Origin: Muraenolepis orangiensis
Taxonomy: Eukaryota > Chordata > Actinopteri > Gadiformes > Muraenolepididae
Assembly (NCBI GenBank): GCA_027704905.1
Contig: CM050999.1
Location: forward strand, 5,440,701-5,504,700
Length of the DNA: 64,000 bases
Direction of reading: 5' to 3'
This document shows positions 52,278-63,404 of this stretch, one piece after another (the stretch's first letter is position 1; every line of letters begins with the position of its first letter). Under the pieces are notes generated by a model that was not told where the DNA came from, did not search any database, and saw only the letters and a program-made list of their open reading frames with translations. The position numbers were made by a program, and so were the translations under genes.

Positions 52278-53100
52278 TTACCAAGGCCTGAAGAACAGCC
52301 GGGCGTTGGTCAACCCGAATGGCATCACCAGATACTCAAAGTGTCCGAGGTGGGTATTGAACGCCGTCTTCCACTCGTCCCCCTCCCTGATGCGGATGAG
52401 GTGGTAGGCGTTGCGGAGGTCTAGTTTAGTGAAAATGGTGGCGTGGGTCAAGGGTTCGAATGGTAACGATTCTTTACCGTGATTTAATTTAGGGCCCAAA
52501 AGTCTATGCAAGGTCGGAGGTCACCGTCTTTCTTCTTAACAAAAAAAACCCCTGCTGCCACCGGGGAAGAAGTAGGGCGGATGATTCCGGAAGCCAGGGA
52601 TTCTGGGATGTAACTCTGCATGACAGTCTATACAGGAACCGAGAGGTTGTATAGCCGCCCGGAGGGAAGGGGAAGGGGAGTTCTATGGGACAGTCATAGG
52701 GACGATGAGGTGGAAGGGAAAGGGAGCACTCCTTACTGAACACCTCAGCCAGGTCGTGGTACATAGATGGAGCTCCGGAGAGATCAGGAGGGGAAGGCGC
52801 GTGTCTGGGGTCTGAGGCAGGAGGAGTAGCTGACCGCAGGCAGTTGGCGTGGCATGGAGAACTCCACCCGATGATGTTGCCTGAGGTCCAGCAAATGTGG
52901 GGATTGTTTCTCTCGAGCCAGGGTCTGCCAAGGACCAGTGGATTGGTGGGGGCGTGAACGACTAGGAACCGGGTGGACTCGTGGTGGTTTCCTGAAATTG
53001 ACAAGCTAATGGAGGCAGTGCTCTGAGTGATCAGGACCAGGGGGTTGCCATCCAAGCCGTGGACTGTGAGGGGTTTGGAGGATAACTTGCGGTGGCCCAT
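52278..53100 (-). pseudogene. Decayed Ty3/Gypsy pol (protease to RT)
   Basis: Minus-strand fragments. 52504-53100 contains a retropepsin-like stretch (FLVVHAPTNPLVLGRPWLE) and a linker to RT (YHDLAEVFSKE). 52278-52511 has RT motifs FTKLDLRNAYHLIRIREGDEW and FEYLVMPFGLTNA. The frame is broken between them and the RT is truncated, so it cannot encode a working polymerase. Confidence 0.85.
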
Positions 53101-53292
53101 TTAAGTGCTCTGCCAGACAAATGGGACAAAATAAAAGCTACCCTAGCACCCTCGCTACCATAACGACTCGGCTGGTGAAAAAAAATAAGCTCACAGTGGA
53201 TCAAAAAGCCACGAAACTAATCAAAATCTCCCTCAAATTGTCTGGGGCTTGCCAACGAGGGTTCTGTCAGGGGAAGTAAAGGGGAAAGGGCG

Positions 53293-53682
53293 GTCGGAGC
53301 AGAGAGCTCTCCCGTAGGAGGGGACGACGGGGTCGGAGCAGAGAGCTCTCCCGTAGGAGGGGACGATGGGGTCGGAGCAGAGAGCTCTCCCGTAGGAGGG
53401 GACGATGGGGTCGGAGCAGAGAGCTCTCCCGTAGGAGGGGACGACGGGGTCGGAGCAGAGAGCTCTCCCGTAGGAGGGGACGACGGGGTCGGAGCAGAGA
53501 GCTCTCCCGTAGGAGGGGACGACGGGGTCGGAGCAGAGAGCTCTCCCGTAGGAGGGGACGACGGGGTCGGAGCAGAGAGCTCTCCCGTAGGAGGGGACGA
53601 CGGGGTCGGAGCAGAGAGCTCTCCCGTAGGAGGGGACGACGGGGTCGGAGCAGAGAGCTCTCCCGTAGGAGGGGACGACGGG
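53293..53682 (-). repeat. 39-bp minisatellite, 10 copies, in a Gypsy gag remnant
   Basis: Ten near-identical 39-bp units (CAGAGAGCTCTCCCGTAGGA core). Because 39 is a multiple of 3, the minus strand encodes PSSPPTGELSAPT ten times without stops, in frame with gag-like sequence at 53683-53760. Confidence 0.95.
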
Positions 53683-53880
53683 GTAGACTGGGGATCGACA
53701 GCGGGCGGGGAGGCGGGGCGAGGGCGAGCAGCCGAGAGCGTCTGGAGCTCTCGCTCCTGTCGATCCTAACGAGTGTTCACCTGACTGAATGCGTTCTCCG
53801 GCCGAGCAGCCGTCTCATGGAACGCACCTCCTTGCTGCTGCGCGGTCCGGATCAACGCCCCTAAGTCCTTACAATAACAA
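53683..53880 (-). pseudogene. Gypsy gag N-terminal remnant
   Basis: The minus frame reads a gag-like LIRTAQQQGGAFHETAARPE, then FSQVNTR, a stop codon, then DRQERELQTLSAARPRPASP, leading into the 39-bp array. It belongs with the pol remnant at 52278-53100. Confidence 0.6.
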
Positions 53881-53966
53881 TAGCAATCTGACCCGTCTGC
53901 TGTACTACCGGGTTCCATGTTGGCCAGAACTTTCTGTTATGCCACACATGGATTCTTGTTTGCGGA

Positions 53967-54055
53967 ACCCCGTGGTAGCACAGACCGTGTCGGAGAACCC
54001 CGTGGTAGCACAGACCGTGTCGGAGAACCCCGTGGTAGCACAGACCGGGTCGGAG
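53967..54055. repeat. 30-bp tandem repeat, 3 copies
   Basis: Three copies of a unit containing CCCCGTGGTAGCACAGACCG, the last with one substitution. Confidence 0.95.
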
Positions 54056-54059
54056 GCTA

Positions 54060-55405
54060 AAGGAGTTCAATAACCTGTCGCGTCTTTATTTGATTTAATG
54101 CTATGAGGTGTGAACAATCAACTGTGTGTAAATTACGGAAGTAATAATACAATGTGTAATGCGACTTATGTGAGTGCGAAATGGAAATCCAAACAGGGGG
54201 TGTTGTGTAACGTGCTGCGGGGAGAAGGCTGAAGTCCAAAAACAAACACAAAAACATCCAGGGGTAAAAATCAAAGTAGAAAAATCCAACAAAGGAACAA
54301 AGAGAAAAAAAGAAAAATATTCCAACAAGGAAATACCAGGAATCCACGGGAGATTGCGACTGAGTCGTAACAACGGGAAAGTTCTGGCAACGAGTGACAG
54401 GGAGCGGAGTCTAAACAGGGAGCCTGATTGGGAATAGGGAACAGGTGGACTGACGTGACTACGGTCCTCTGGGACGGAGTGTTCTCCTGGGTGTAGTAAC
54501 CCCAGGTGGACACCAGGGGGAGGCAGAGGAGAGTGGCTGGAGAGGAGAGTGGTGTGATGCTGGAATCACAACAGTGTTGTCACCAGTGGTGAACCGTCAG
54601 GGCCTTCAAGGTATTCAGAGAAGACCCTGGAACCCCCAGATGAAACAAAAAAGGATTGAATTAATTCAGTTAAATTTTTTTTAATAAAATTTAAATAAAA
54701 TGAATAAATGAGAATCGTATCTATGTTGTTAATCTGTAATATTACAGTGTTATGTTGATTTGTTTGTCTTTCTCAGTCCATGCACCATGCATTTGAGTGG
54801 TTTTGTGTTTGAAAAAAAATGCAACCAATCACATTTTTCTGGGTTGCTGGGAAGAATATCCTTCAGCCAAGGTACTCTCTGTCCTTGAGCGAATGCCCTG
54901 GCCCTTAAACTGAATGAGAGCGTATGTTTGGATTGACAATTTGATCAACCAATCATATATTTATTTGTATTATGGGTGTATTCTTTCAGATTTCCCCACG
55001 GTTCCAGGGTACGCTAGAAGACCCGTTAGTTCACTGGCTCGAGACAGAGGATCTAGCTTAGTGCTACGTAGCAATTCATTTAAAGTTTTATTGGTTTATT
55101 ACAATTATATTGTGTATCGATCTAATTATAGTAGAGAATCACCGTATGGAAGTCGGGCAAATCAGCGGAATCAGAAAATCGCTCTAGCTAGTCCGACGGT
55201 GGTGACCCGTGTCAGACACATTCAGGGCAAAGTCTTGGTCAATCTGGAGCTCTGGAGCTCGTTCAAATCAGCGGTACATCGCTCTAGCTCAGTCCGATGA
55301 GGGGGCCCCATGTCGGACTCCACTCAGCAACGTCCCGGTGCCTCTCGTGAGTCCTGGAGGTCCCGCGACAATAAACCCGATTAGTTTATTTTATTTGTTT
55401 TATTG
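54060..55405. other. Unclassified, probably transposon-derived DNA
   Basis: No credible gene. 54060-54560 may be the far end of the minus-strand Gypsy element. GGTGAACCGTCAGGGCCTTC at about 54590 looks like the end of a DNA transposon. In 55140-55300 a block with AATCAGCGG and TCGCTCTAGCT appears twice in altered form. Confidence 0.4.
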
Positions 55406-55875
55406 GCCTCTGTTAGGAACGTGCTCGTTTTCTGTTGCATGTTGCATGCATGTTTGTTTCTCCCTCTGTTTTCTCTCCCAGGTACTGGTTCGTCCCGCCC
55501 CCTGTCACTCATCGTTGGTCTGTCAGTCCCCCTGTGATCAATCAGCCAATCAGCCAATCGGCCAATCAGAGGGGCGGGGGCGGTACTTCAGTCTCCCACT
55601 CCCTTTGTTTGGGAGAAGAGGGGATGATATGTTTGTTTGGCATGCTGTTAGCGCTCTGTGTTGTGCCTGCTTCTCTTTGCTCTTCATTAGTAGTGAAGCC
55701 CCATGGGGAGGGCGAGGTACGCCGAGGTAAGACGCCCATGGGTTTACACCACGCATCACGTAGGTTCAACCCTGTCTAGATACACTAGGCTAGCTTTTCC
55801 AGGCGGGTGTCGCCTCCTGTATTTCTGGGATTAGATTAGGTGGGACAGCTAGTAAGACATTGTATTGTGTTCTTA

Positions 55876-56721
55876 GTTTAGGGCAGGGGTACTCAACTTC
55901 AGAGGCCGAGAGGGCCACATTTAAACCACAACAGGTGCAAAGGGCCACAAAATATTATTAACATATTTGTACCATTTTATTCACTGTATTTACTACAGCT
56001 GTTTAATATGCTGTCTTGCATGTCATTTTTAATGCATTCCAAAGCATCATGGAATATTTAAAAAATATTCTCAATTTGAGTAACAAATGTAGTGTCAAGT
56101 GTTGGTCAAGCTGATGTTTTATTAACACTGGAGTGAATAGCTTTGCATTGATGACATTGATAAAGTTTGCAATTGCTACTTATTCCTATTGAGAGCTCTG
56201 AGTCTGCATTTCACAAATATTAATAACAATAACAATATAACAAACAACTTTTTACTTATTCCAATTGAGAGCTCTGAGTCTGCATTTCACAAATATTAAT
56301 AACAATAACAATATAACAAACAACTTTTTACTTATTCCTATTGAGAGCTCTGAGTCTGCATTTCACAAATATTAATAACAATAACAATATAACAAACAGT
56401 TGTTACTTATTCCTAGTGAGAGCTCTAAGTCTGCATTCTTTTCAGATCAGTACTTTCAGATCTGGTTGTTGCTCAGTTGCTCTGAGATAGTCTGCCAAAT
56501 GTCTGTCAATGATATGGGAACGCTGCTTTGATTCCCATGGCAGAGAAGGAGCTTTCACACACATAAGTAGATCCAAAGATTAACAATTATTTTGTTTATT
56601 TTTAATTTTTTTTTTTATAATTCATAACCAGGCATGTTGGGGGCCACACAATCGTCTCATCAAAGCGTCTGCGGGCCGGATGCGGCCCGCGGGCCGCCTG
56701 TTGAGTAAGTCTGGTTTAGGG
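55876..56721. mobile_element. Non-autonomous hAT-like element (830 bp) with 8-bp TSD
   Basis: The right LTR lacks this block. GTTTAGGG flanks it at 55876-55883 and 56714-56721. Ends CAGGGGTACTCAAC and (reversed) CAGACTTACTCAAC form the inverted termini. No coding frame. Contains a tandem array at 56178-56430. Confidence 0.88.
56178..56430. repeat. About 76-bp tandem repeat, 3-4 copies, inside the hAT-like element
   Basis: The unit contains GAGAGCTCTGAGTCTGCATT and AATAACAATAACAATATAAC; the last copy is partial. Confidence 0.92.
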
Positions 56722-57020
56722 TATTAGAAGTGATAGGGCGCCAGGAATAGCTGGGGGTTTTGCTGTTTTCATTCCTTTGGCACCCGGTCTGTTGGCGTCC
56801 TCCCCTAGTCTCCCTTACGTGTGTGTCCTCGTGAGAGGCTATCATTGTGGTTTAGTACTGTCCTTATTTACGCCACAAATAAAGCTGTTACTTTTTTTCA
56901 CCATATCCACGTGGTCCTTGTTCCGTTACGTTAGCATAGCACCACATTGCATGCTGCCACGGCCTGTTACGTTCACCCCTTCTTACCCCTAGACGAGCCA
57001 TCTAGGGAGTTCGTAACATG

Positions 57021-57038
57021 TGGGGGCTCGTCCGGGAT
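57021..57038 (+). other. Primer-binding site, tRNA-Pro type
   Basis: TGGGGGCTCGTCCGGGAT lies 2 bp after the left LTR. This 18-mer is the classical tRNA-Pro primer-binding sequence. Confidence 0.88.
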
Positions 57039-57143
57039 CCCATGAGTCTCGTATGAGTCGTGTCTGAATGTGTTGTCGTGCTCTGTTTGGTGTTGTTGCA
57101 TAGCTGAGTTGCGCGTGGTTAATTATTGCGCGTGGTTGCGATT

Positions 57144-58983
57144 ATGGCTGCCTCTTTGGTACATTTGTTTGTAGAGACACCGTTGATTGATTTATTGCAC
57201 CAGTGTCGCAAGGAGGACCTCTTCAATATTGCTGAAGAGTAGGGATGGGACCATCACGTTTTTTGCCACCGATCACCGATCACCAATTGATCACCGATTT
57301 CTTTTTTTTTGCAGCTATAGCGGTCTACAGTGTATTGCTGCTATAGCAGTCTATTATAGAACAGTTTCATCCATCATGCTATGGAAATAAGTATCTCTGT
57401 GTGTTTCAATATAGGCTATATATTTTTGATCTTTACAAACTCTGGAGTTATTGGACATGCGAGTGAGAAACAATCAGCCATGCAGTAAAATGCAGATGAG
57501 CCGACTGTGAACAAGTCTGCGTCTATCCACTGCGCTGTCAAACTCAGCATTGACACGGGGCTGACATCTGAGCTCCAAATGTCACTCGTAAAGCTGAATG
57601 ATGACGCGTTTTCCTTCAGAAGGCCATCAATGTGCGAGTGCACTGCCTGGTGGAGCTCGGGGAGGGCAACGTTAACAAGATGCCTGCCAGATGGGAGGGT
57701 GTAGCGTGGCTCAATATGTGCGAGCGGTCGTCTGAATCCCACATCTTCAACCACCCTAATGGCTGATCATCCAGCGCTATGAATTCCATCACTTTTTTTG
57801 TGATGGCCTTGGCTTTCCCACTATCACGGCTATATGCATGTGTGCTCTCTAAAGTGGGTTGTGTCAGCAGCCGCTGTGGTGTTTTCTCTCCTTTCTTTTT
57901 CTCGTTCTCCGCGGTCAGTTTAACAAACTCGCCATGCTGCGCTGGGTGATGGGTTTTCAGGTGTCTTATTAAATTAGTCGTGTTGAAATTTTTTACCTTG
58001 CTTCCTCCACGAGATATTTTCTCTTTGCACACACTTTGAAGAAACTCCACACTGCAGACACCGCTGACATGTTGAGGCAGGGCGAGTATCACTCTGTTTA
58101 GAAAAGAGGCGGGGCCCCACGTGTTTTACTCGCTGGTAAAGAGATGAGCTCACGTGTTTCTCACGTGCAGGATCGGCTATGAAATCGGCAACATTAAAGC
58201 AAGATCGGCATTCTCCGATTGCCCACTTGAGGCCGAGGTTCAGATTCAGACTCTTGCTCACGCCCAGCGGCCGGCGGGTGACCCTGTACCTACATCCCCG
58301 ACTCATCTGACACAGGTTCGACGTGCACAAAAACATTTTGTTAGTTCCACCATTTAGAGAGTCAGATGTTGACTCCTATTTTGGTGTGTTTGATTGTATT
58401 GCTGCCGCCCTAAGGTGGCCTAAATAGATGTGGCCGCTACTTTTGCAATGCAAGTTGTTTGGGAAAGCTAAGGAGGTTGTGTCTGCTTTGTCTCTTGAGG
58501 AAAGTCTGCAGTATGACTGTGTGAATGCCGCTGTGTTGCGGGCTTATGAGCTGGTGCACCAATAGGACTTATGTGGAGTTTGCTCGAGAGAAACAGACTC
58601 TCTTTGACAGGTGGTGCTCAGCAAGTAAGGCTACCGAACATGCTTCCCTACGTGAGTTAATCTTGGTGGAGGAATTGAAGAACTCTCTACCAGAGCGTTT
58701 GGTAGTCTATCTGAATGAGCAGAAAGTGAAGTCTCTCTCTCAGTATGTGCTGACGCATAAGACTGTGTTTTCCACCCCTCGAAATGGGAATAGGAGTGTA
58801 GAGAGTCCTCCTAGCTCCCCACCAAGTCGGGGACCAGCAGTGACTCGAAACTCGAAGGAGGAGCGTGAGTGTTTTTATTGCCATAGGACAGGACACGTTA
58901 TTGCTGATTGTATAACGTTAAAACGGAAGCAGTCAGCAGCTCCGACCATTACCGTAGTTCCTGCAAAAGGTTTTCCACTGTAG
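57144..58983 (+). pseudogene. Decayed gag with SCAN-like domain and zinc knuckle
   Basis: Starts MAASLVHLFVETPLIDLLHQ at 57144, then is cut by a hAT remnant. After it, the frame resumes with PPFRESDVDSYFGVFDCI and LEESLQYDCVNAAVLRAYEL, and the 58525-58983 frame has LILVEELKNSLPERLVVYLN, a SCAN-type helical region, and the knuckle CFYCHRTGHVIADC (CX2CX4HX4C). Several stops and frame shifts break it. SCAN-like gag is known from Gmr1-type Gypsy elements, from which vertebrate SCAN domains are thought to derive. Confidence 0.82.
57242..58245 (-). pseudogene. hAT (ZBED-like) transposase remnant
   Basis: Minus-strand frames 58092-57616 and 57754-57416 give a BED-finger-like end (NTTNLIRHLKTHHPAQHGEF) and hAT motifs (PLAHIEPRYTLPSGRH, ASSFSFTSDIWSSD). 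A frameshift near 57760 and loss of the C-terminal catalytic region make it inactive. It interrupts gag. I could not settle its target duplication. Confidence 0.75.
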
Positions 58984-58989
58984 TTGCTC

Positions 58990-59570
58990 CGCTAACTAGT
59001 TTGCTCAGCCCGTCTGTCTCTTCTGTTTGGTCGGCTGAGGGTCAGAGTGCGTTCACCATGGCCAAAGCTCTGCTTGTAGTTCCCTGTTCTCGCTGCCCCA
59101 GATTTCAACAAACCATTTAAACTGGAGGTGGACGCCAGTATGGTGGGTGCTGGTGCTGTCTTACTGCAAGAAGACACAGACCCGGTCTGTTATTATTCCC
59201 ACAAGTTTAACGACTGCCAGTCTCGGTACTCTACCATCGAACAGGAGACTCTTGCTTTGTTGCTCGCCCTACTGTTTTTTGAGGTTTACGTTGGTTCTAG
59301 CACCCTGTTGTAGTGTACACGGATCACAATCCTTTGTGTTTTTTAAAGAAGATGTACAACCACAACCACCACCTCATGCGGTGGGCCTTAATGGTACAAG
59401 GGTATCATTTAGTGATCCGGGTTCTGAGAACGCGTTGGCCGACGCGCCTTCATGCGCAGAGTCTCTTTTTTGTCGTTTGGTTGTAGGTTACTCCGTTACA
59501 TCGCCCATGTGTTCGGTGAAGTATCCTTTTGTATCACAAACCCTACAGGTTTGCTCTTTAGGGGTATCAA
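58990..59570 (+). pseudogene. Gypsy RT-RNase H remnant
   Basis: LLVVPCSRCPRF then, in the next frame, LEVDASMVGAGAVLLQED, HKFNDCQSRYSTIEQETLAL and VYTDHNPL are RNase H landmarks of Ty3/Gypsy pol. Frame shifts are present and the upstream RT core is absent, so gag is followed almost directly by RNase H. Confidence 0.82.
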
Positions 59571-61640
59571 GACAAGTCAAGTCAAGTCAAGTTTATTGTC
59601 ACTTCACAGTTTACCCAAGTATAAAGCAGTGAGTGAAAATCTTATGTGCAATACCCGACAACAGACAGCAGTTATAAAAATAAGATCAAATAAAAATAAT
59701 AGAGTAAAAGAAGTAAAAAAAGTACAAAATTGTATAAAGTTAAATATATAAAAGTAAAAATGCAATTTATAAAATGCAATATATCAGCACAGAAAAAGAG
59801 CAATATGTATATATAAATCAATGTAATAAAATATAAAATGTTATATGCTATACGCCCTTGTTCAGCAGCCTGATGGCCTGACTGTGGAAGCTATCTCTAA
59901 GCCTATTTGTGTTGCACTTGATACTGCGGTATCGCCTGCCTGACGGTAACAGTGAGTACAGTTTGTGGCTGGGGTGGGCATTGTCTTTTATGATGCGTTT
60001 GGCCTTGGCCACGCACCGCTGGTTGTATATATCCAGGAGGGAGGGGAGCTCACCTCCAACGATATACTGGGCCGTCCGCACCACCCTTTGAAGTGCTCTG
60101 CGCTCCAGTGCGGTGCAGTTCCCGTACCAGGTGGTGATACATCCTGTAAGAACACTCTCGATTGTCCCGGTATAGAATGTTCTCAGGATGCAGGGGCCCA
60201 TGCTGAATTTCCTCAGACGCCTGAGGAAATACAGGCGTTGTTGGGCCCTTTTCACGATGTGTGTGGTGTGCGTGGACCATGTGAGGTCCTCGGAGATGTG
60301 CACACCGAGGAACTTCAAGCTGCTGACCCTCTCTACGGCATGAAGATAGGGCCGTGCTCTCCTCTCTGCTTCCTGTAGTCCACGATCAGCTCCTTGGTCT
60401 TCTTGACGTTGAGGGCGAGGCTGTTCTCCTGGCATCACTGCTCCAGCGATCCAACCTCCTCCCTGTAGGCTGTCTGGTCGTCGCCGGCGATCAGGCCCAT
60501 CACTGTCGTGTTGTCAGCAAACTTGACGATGACATTGGAGCTGTGCATAACCATGCAGTCATGGGTGTAGAGGGAGTAGAGGAGAGGGCTCAGCACTCAT
60601 CCCTGGGGGGCTCCCGTGTTGAGGGTTAGTGGCTCTGAGGTGGTGCTGCCTATCCTCACCACCTGGCGGCGGTCCGACAGAAGGTCCAGTATCCAGCTGC
60701 ACGTGGATGGGGGCACGCCTAGACCTCTAAGCTTGGTGTCGAGCTTGGCAGGAACTATTGTGTTGAACGCTGAGCTGTAGTCCACAAACAGCATTCGCAC
60801 ATAACAGTTCTTTCCCTCCAGGTGGGAAAGGGCAGTGTGGAGGGCCTTGGCAATTGCATCGTCCGTGGATCTGTTTTGACGAAATGCAAAATGCCATGGG
60901 TCCAGCATGGCAAGTAACACGGAGCAAATAAAGTCCTTGACCAATCTCTCGAAGCATTTGCTGACAATCGAGGTGAGGGCTACAGGTCTATAGTCGTTCA
61001 GGCATGTTACCTTGGGTTGTTTAGGGACAGGCACGATGATGGACATCTTGAAGACCGCGGGAACAACAGCCTGGGCCAGGGAGAGGTTGAAGATGTCTGC
61101 AAAGACTCCTGCCAACTGGTCTGCGCATGCTCTGAGGACGCGGCCCGGGATGTCGTCGGGGCCTGCCGCTTTACGGATGTTCAACCGCTTGAAGGTGCGG
61201 CACACATCCGCCTCCGAGATGTTCAGCAGGCTGGTCTCCTCAGGCGGCGCTGGCTTCGGCGGCCTGCTGTTCACGTCGAACCGAGCATTAGCCAATAGAC
61301 TGGTGGGTAGTCGGGGGCGATCGGATTGACATCTCAGCCTGACTAGCAAGCCGGCTCGCTTCCCTCGCTTCTTCCTGCAACACTTGCGTGTAATCGTGCC
61401 CAAGATGGTCGGAGATAATCCAGCTGTGACTTCGGGCGGGACGTCCGAGTCGAAAGAATGAAAAAACTCCGGTAGGCGGCGAGCGACTGTCGATCTGATC
61501 TCCAGAAGTGTGCAAAAGTCATAAATTAACGTGCTGCTACCTTTCTGTACAAAGATAGTCGCGATAAAAAGAATAAATAACTAAAAACTGCGTCGTCGTG
61601 CGGGAGCTCGCCACGCGGCAGCCATCTCGTACGCCCTCTG
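59571..61640 (-). mobile_element. L2/CR1-like LINE, 5'-region and endonuclease deleted
   Basis: Inserted near the right LTR. Reversed 3' tail: CAAGTCAAGTCAAGTCAAGT at about 59574. The minus frame has RT motifs IRKAAGPDDIPGRVLR, LNDYRPVALTS, FAFRQNRSTDDAI and LFVDYSSAFNTI, then C-terminal YFLRRLRKFSMGPCILRTFY. Near its start KRGKRAGLLVRLR and SLLANAR are followed at once by pre-RT sequence, so nearly all the endonuclease is gone. Confidence 0.9.
59848..61403 (-). pseudogene. LINE reverse transcriptase, inactivated
   Basis: Main frame 61403-60597 stops right after GAPQG where a Cys codon is expected (TGA). The catalytic box reads KFADNTTV instead of the usual FADD, so an essential aspartate is lost. 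The frame resumes at 60438-59848 and ends AIRLLNKGV. Non-functional. Confidence 0.88.
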
Positions 61641-61644
61641 TTTT

Positions 61645-62363
61645 CTCCCTCTGTTTTCTCTCCCAGGTACTGGTTCGTCCCACCCCCTGTCACTCATCGT
61701 TGGTCTGTCAGTCCCCCTGTGATCAATCAGCCAATCAGCCAATCGGCCAATGAGAGGGGCGTGGGCACTACAGTCTCCCACTCCCTTTGTTTGAGAGAAG
61801 AGGGGATGATATGTTATTTGTTTGGCACGCTGTTAGCGCTCTGTGTTGTGCCCGCTTCTCTTTGCTCTTCATTAGTAGTGAAGCCCCATGGGGTGGGCGA
61901 GGTACGCCGAGGTAAGACGCCCATGGGTTTACACCACGCATCACGTAAGTTCAACCCTGTCTAGATACACTAGGCTAGCTTTTCCAGGCGGGTGTCGCCT
62001 CCTGTATTTCTGGGATTAGATTAGGTGGGACAGCTAGTAAGACATTGTATTGTGTTCTTAGTTTAGGGTACTAGAAGTGATAGGGCACCAGGAATAGCTG
62101 GGGGTTTTGCTGTTTTCATTCCTTTGGCACCCGGTCTGTTTTGGGGTCCTCCCCTAGTCTCCCTTACGTGTGTGTCCTCGTGAGAGGCTATCATTGTGGT
62201 TTAGTGCTGTCCTTATTTACGCCACAAATAAAGCTGTTACTTTTTTTCACCATATCCACGTGGTCCTTGTTCCGTTACGTTAGCATCGCATTGCATGCTG
62301 CCACGGCCTGTTACGTTCACCCCTTCTTACCCCTAGACGAGCCATCTAGGGGGTTTTGTAACA
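61645..62363 (+). repeat. Right LTR, 5' end missing
   Basis: Matches the left LTR from TCTCCCTCTGTTTTCTCTCC to the terminal TAACA. The first 40-50 bp of the LTR, including TGTTAGGAACG, are absent where it meets the LINE. Confidence 0.9.
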
Positions 62364-62368
62364 GCCTC

Positions 62369-63400
62369 TTTAAGTGAACATCATTGGTGAGTGAGACTCA
62401 TTTGTCGTTGCTGGTTTTGGCGCATTGTTGCATCTCGTTAAGCTGGTTGCATTGTTTCCACACACTTGTTGAATGATTAGTTAATAGCTGTCTTGCGTTT
62501 GTACCTCCATTCAGAAGGTCCAGTTGTGATAGACACAGTTCGCCACTGGTTGTCACCATCGGACATACACTGGACACCGTGCCACGTACCACAGGCCCAC
62601 ACGTACCCAAATACATTTCTACAAACACGTAGCCTCACACAGGACCCTCCAACTCTCCACCGCCCTCATCCTCACACCAGCACAAACCAAGGAGATGGCT
62701 TTGTTCCCCCGCCCCTCCACACTCAGACCGAGGAGGAGCTCAAACTACTTGACCATGTTCAATACACCCCCGACTCGTACCAGTCACCCTTTAATACACC
62801 CATCACATTGGGAAGTACTATCCACACACCTTGACCTCAACATCCACCGGTTTATCCAAACGGACTGTTACTCACTCCCATACCTACGCCCTGACACCCT
62901 GACATTCTCCAAATCGCACCAGGCCAGTGTATTATCTCGGGACACACCCGCACACAGTAATAAATTGGGCTGGCAAAGGATCTAAAAAAAGTGACACATC
63001 AATACCTCTTTGAAGCCAACTGTCAACTTCTAAACACACTGTCAACACATGCCAGTAAACATCCAATCAGACACACAGCTCACATTATCAGACACATCAT
63101 TACATTCCTCCATACCAACCAATACTCGGACCAGAAGTCCCCAGACCCTCCTCCCCAAAACATCACCTCAACTCACTCTCCACATCCCACCCCAGCTACC
63201 GCAGAGACTCATCACAGCCTAACCCTAACCCTCTCACCCTAACCTAACTCTAACCCTAACCCCCTCTCACACACACGCACACACACACACAGCAACTTCA
63301 CCTTTGACAACCAAGAATATCTCCAGATACAGGGAACATGTGCAAACATGTGCAAACGTAACCATGAGTGAGAAACCACTACTTCTACTACCGGTACTTA
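62369..63400. other. Gene-poor DNA with a weak unclassified coding-like stretch
   Basis: No recognised gene. The plus frame around 62820-62985, with its continuation at 62991-63130, gives a coding-looking text (HLDLNIHRFIQTDCYSLPYL, then KVTHQYLFEANCQLLNTLST) broken by a frame change. It may be a remnant of an unidentified mobile element. Low confidence. Confidence 0.3.
63219..63268. repeat. Degenerate interstitial telomere-like repeat
   Basis: CCTAACCCTAACCCTCTCAC, CCTAACCTAACTCTAACCCT and AACCCC in succession are imperfect (CCCTAA)n, the vertebrate telomere repeat read on the C strand. Confidence 0.85.
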
Positions 63401-63404
63401 GATG

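Larger units (their letters stand above)
55411..57018 (+). repeat. Left LTR (about 770 bp plus an 838-bp insertion)
   Basis: Begins TGTTA and ends TAACA. Blocks 55460-55875 and 56722-57018 match the right LTR at 61645-62363 almost base for base. AATAAA near 56877 is the likely polyadenylation signal. Confidence 0.9.
55406..62368 (+). mobile_element. Gypsy-type LTR retrotransposon with nested insertions, 5-bp TSD
   Basis: GCCTC at 55406-55410 and 62364-62368 is the target duplication. The left LTR starts TGTTAGGAACG and the right LTR ends TTTTGTAACA. Internal order: LTR, tRNA-Pro type PBS, decayed SCAN-like gag, RNase H remnant, LTR. Most of pol (protease, the bulk of RT, integrase) is missing. 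Three insertions sit inside it: a hAT-like element in the left LTR, a hAT transposase remnant in gag, and a LINE before the right LTR. Confidence 0.88.

Noticed and set aside
53293..53682. CRISPR-like regular repeat
   Set aside because: Units are head-to-tail without unique spacers, in a vertebrate retrotransposon remnant.
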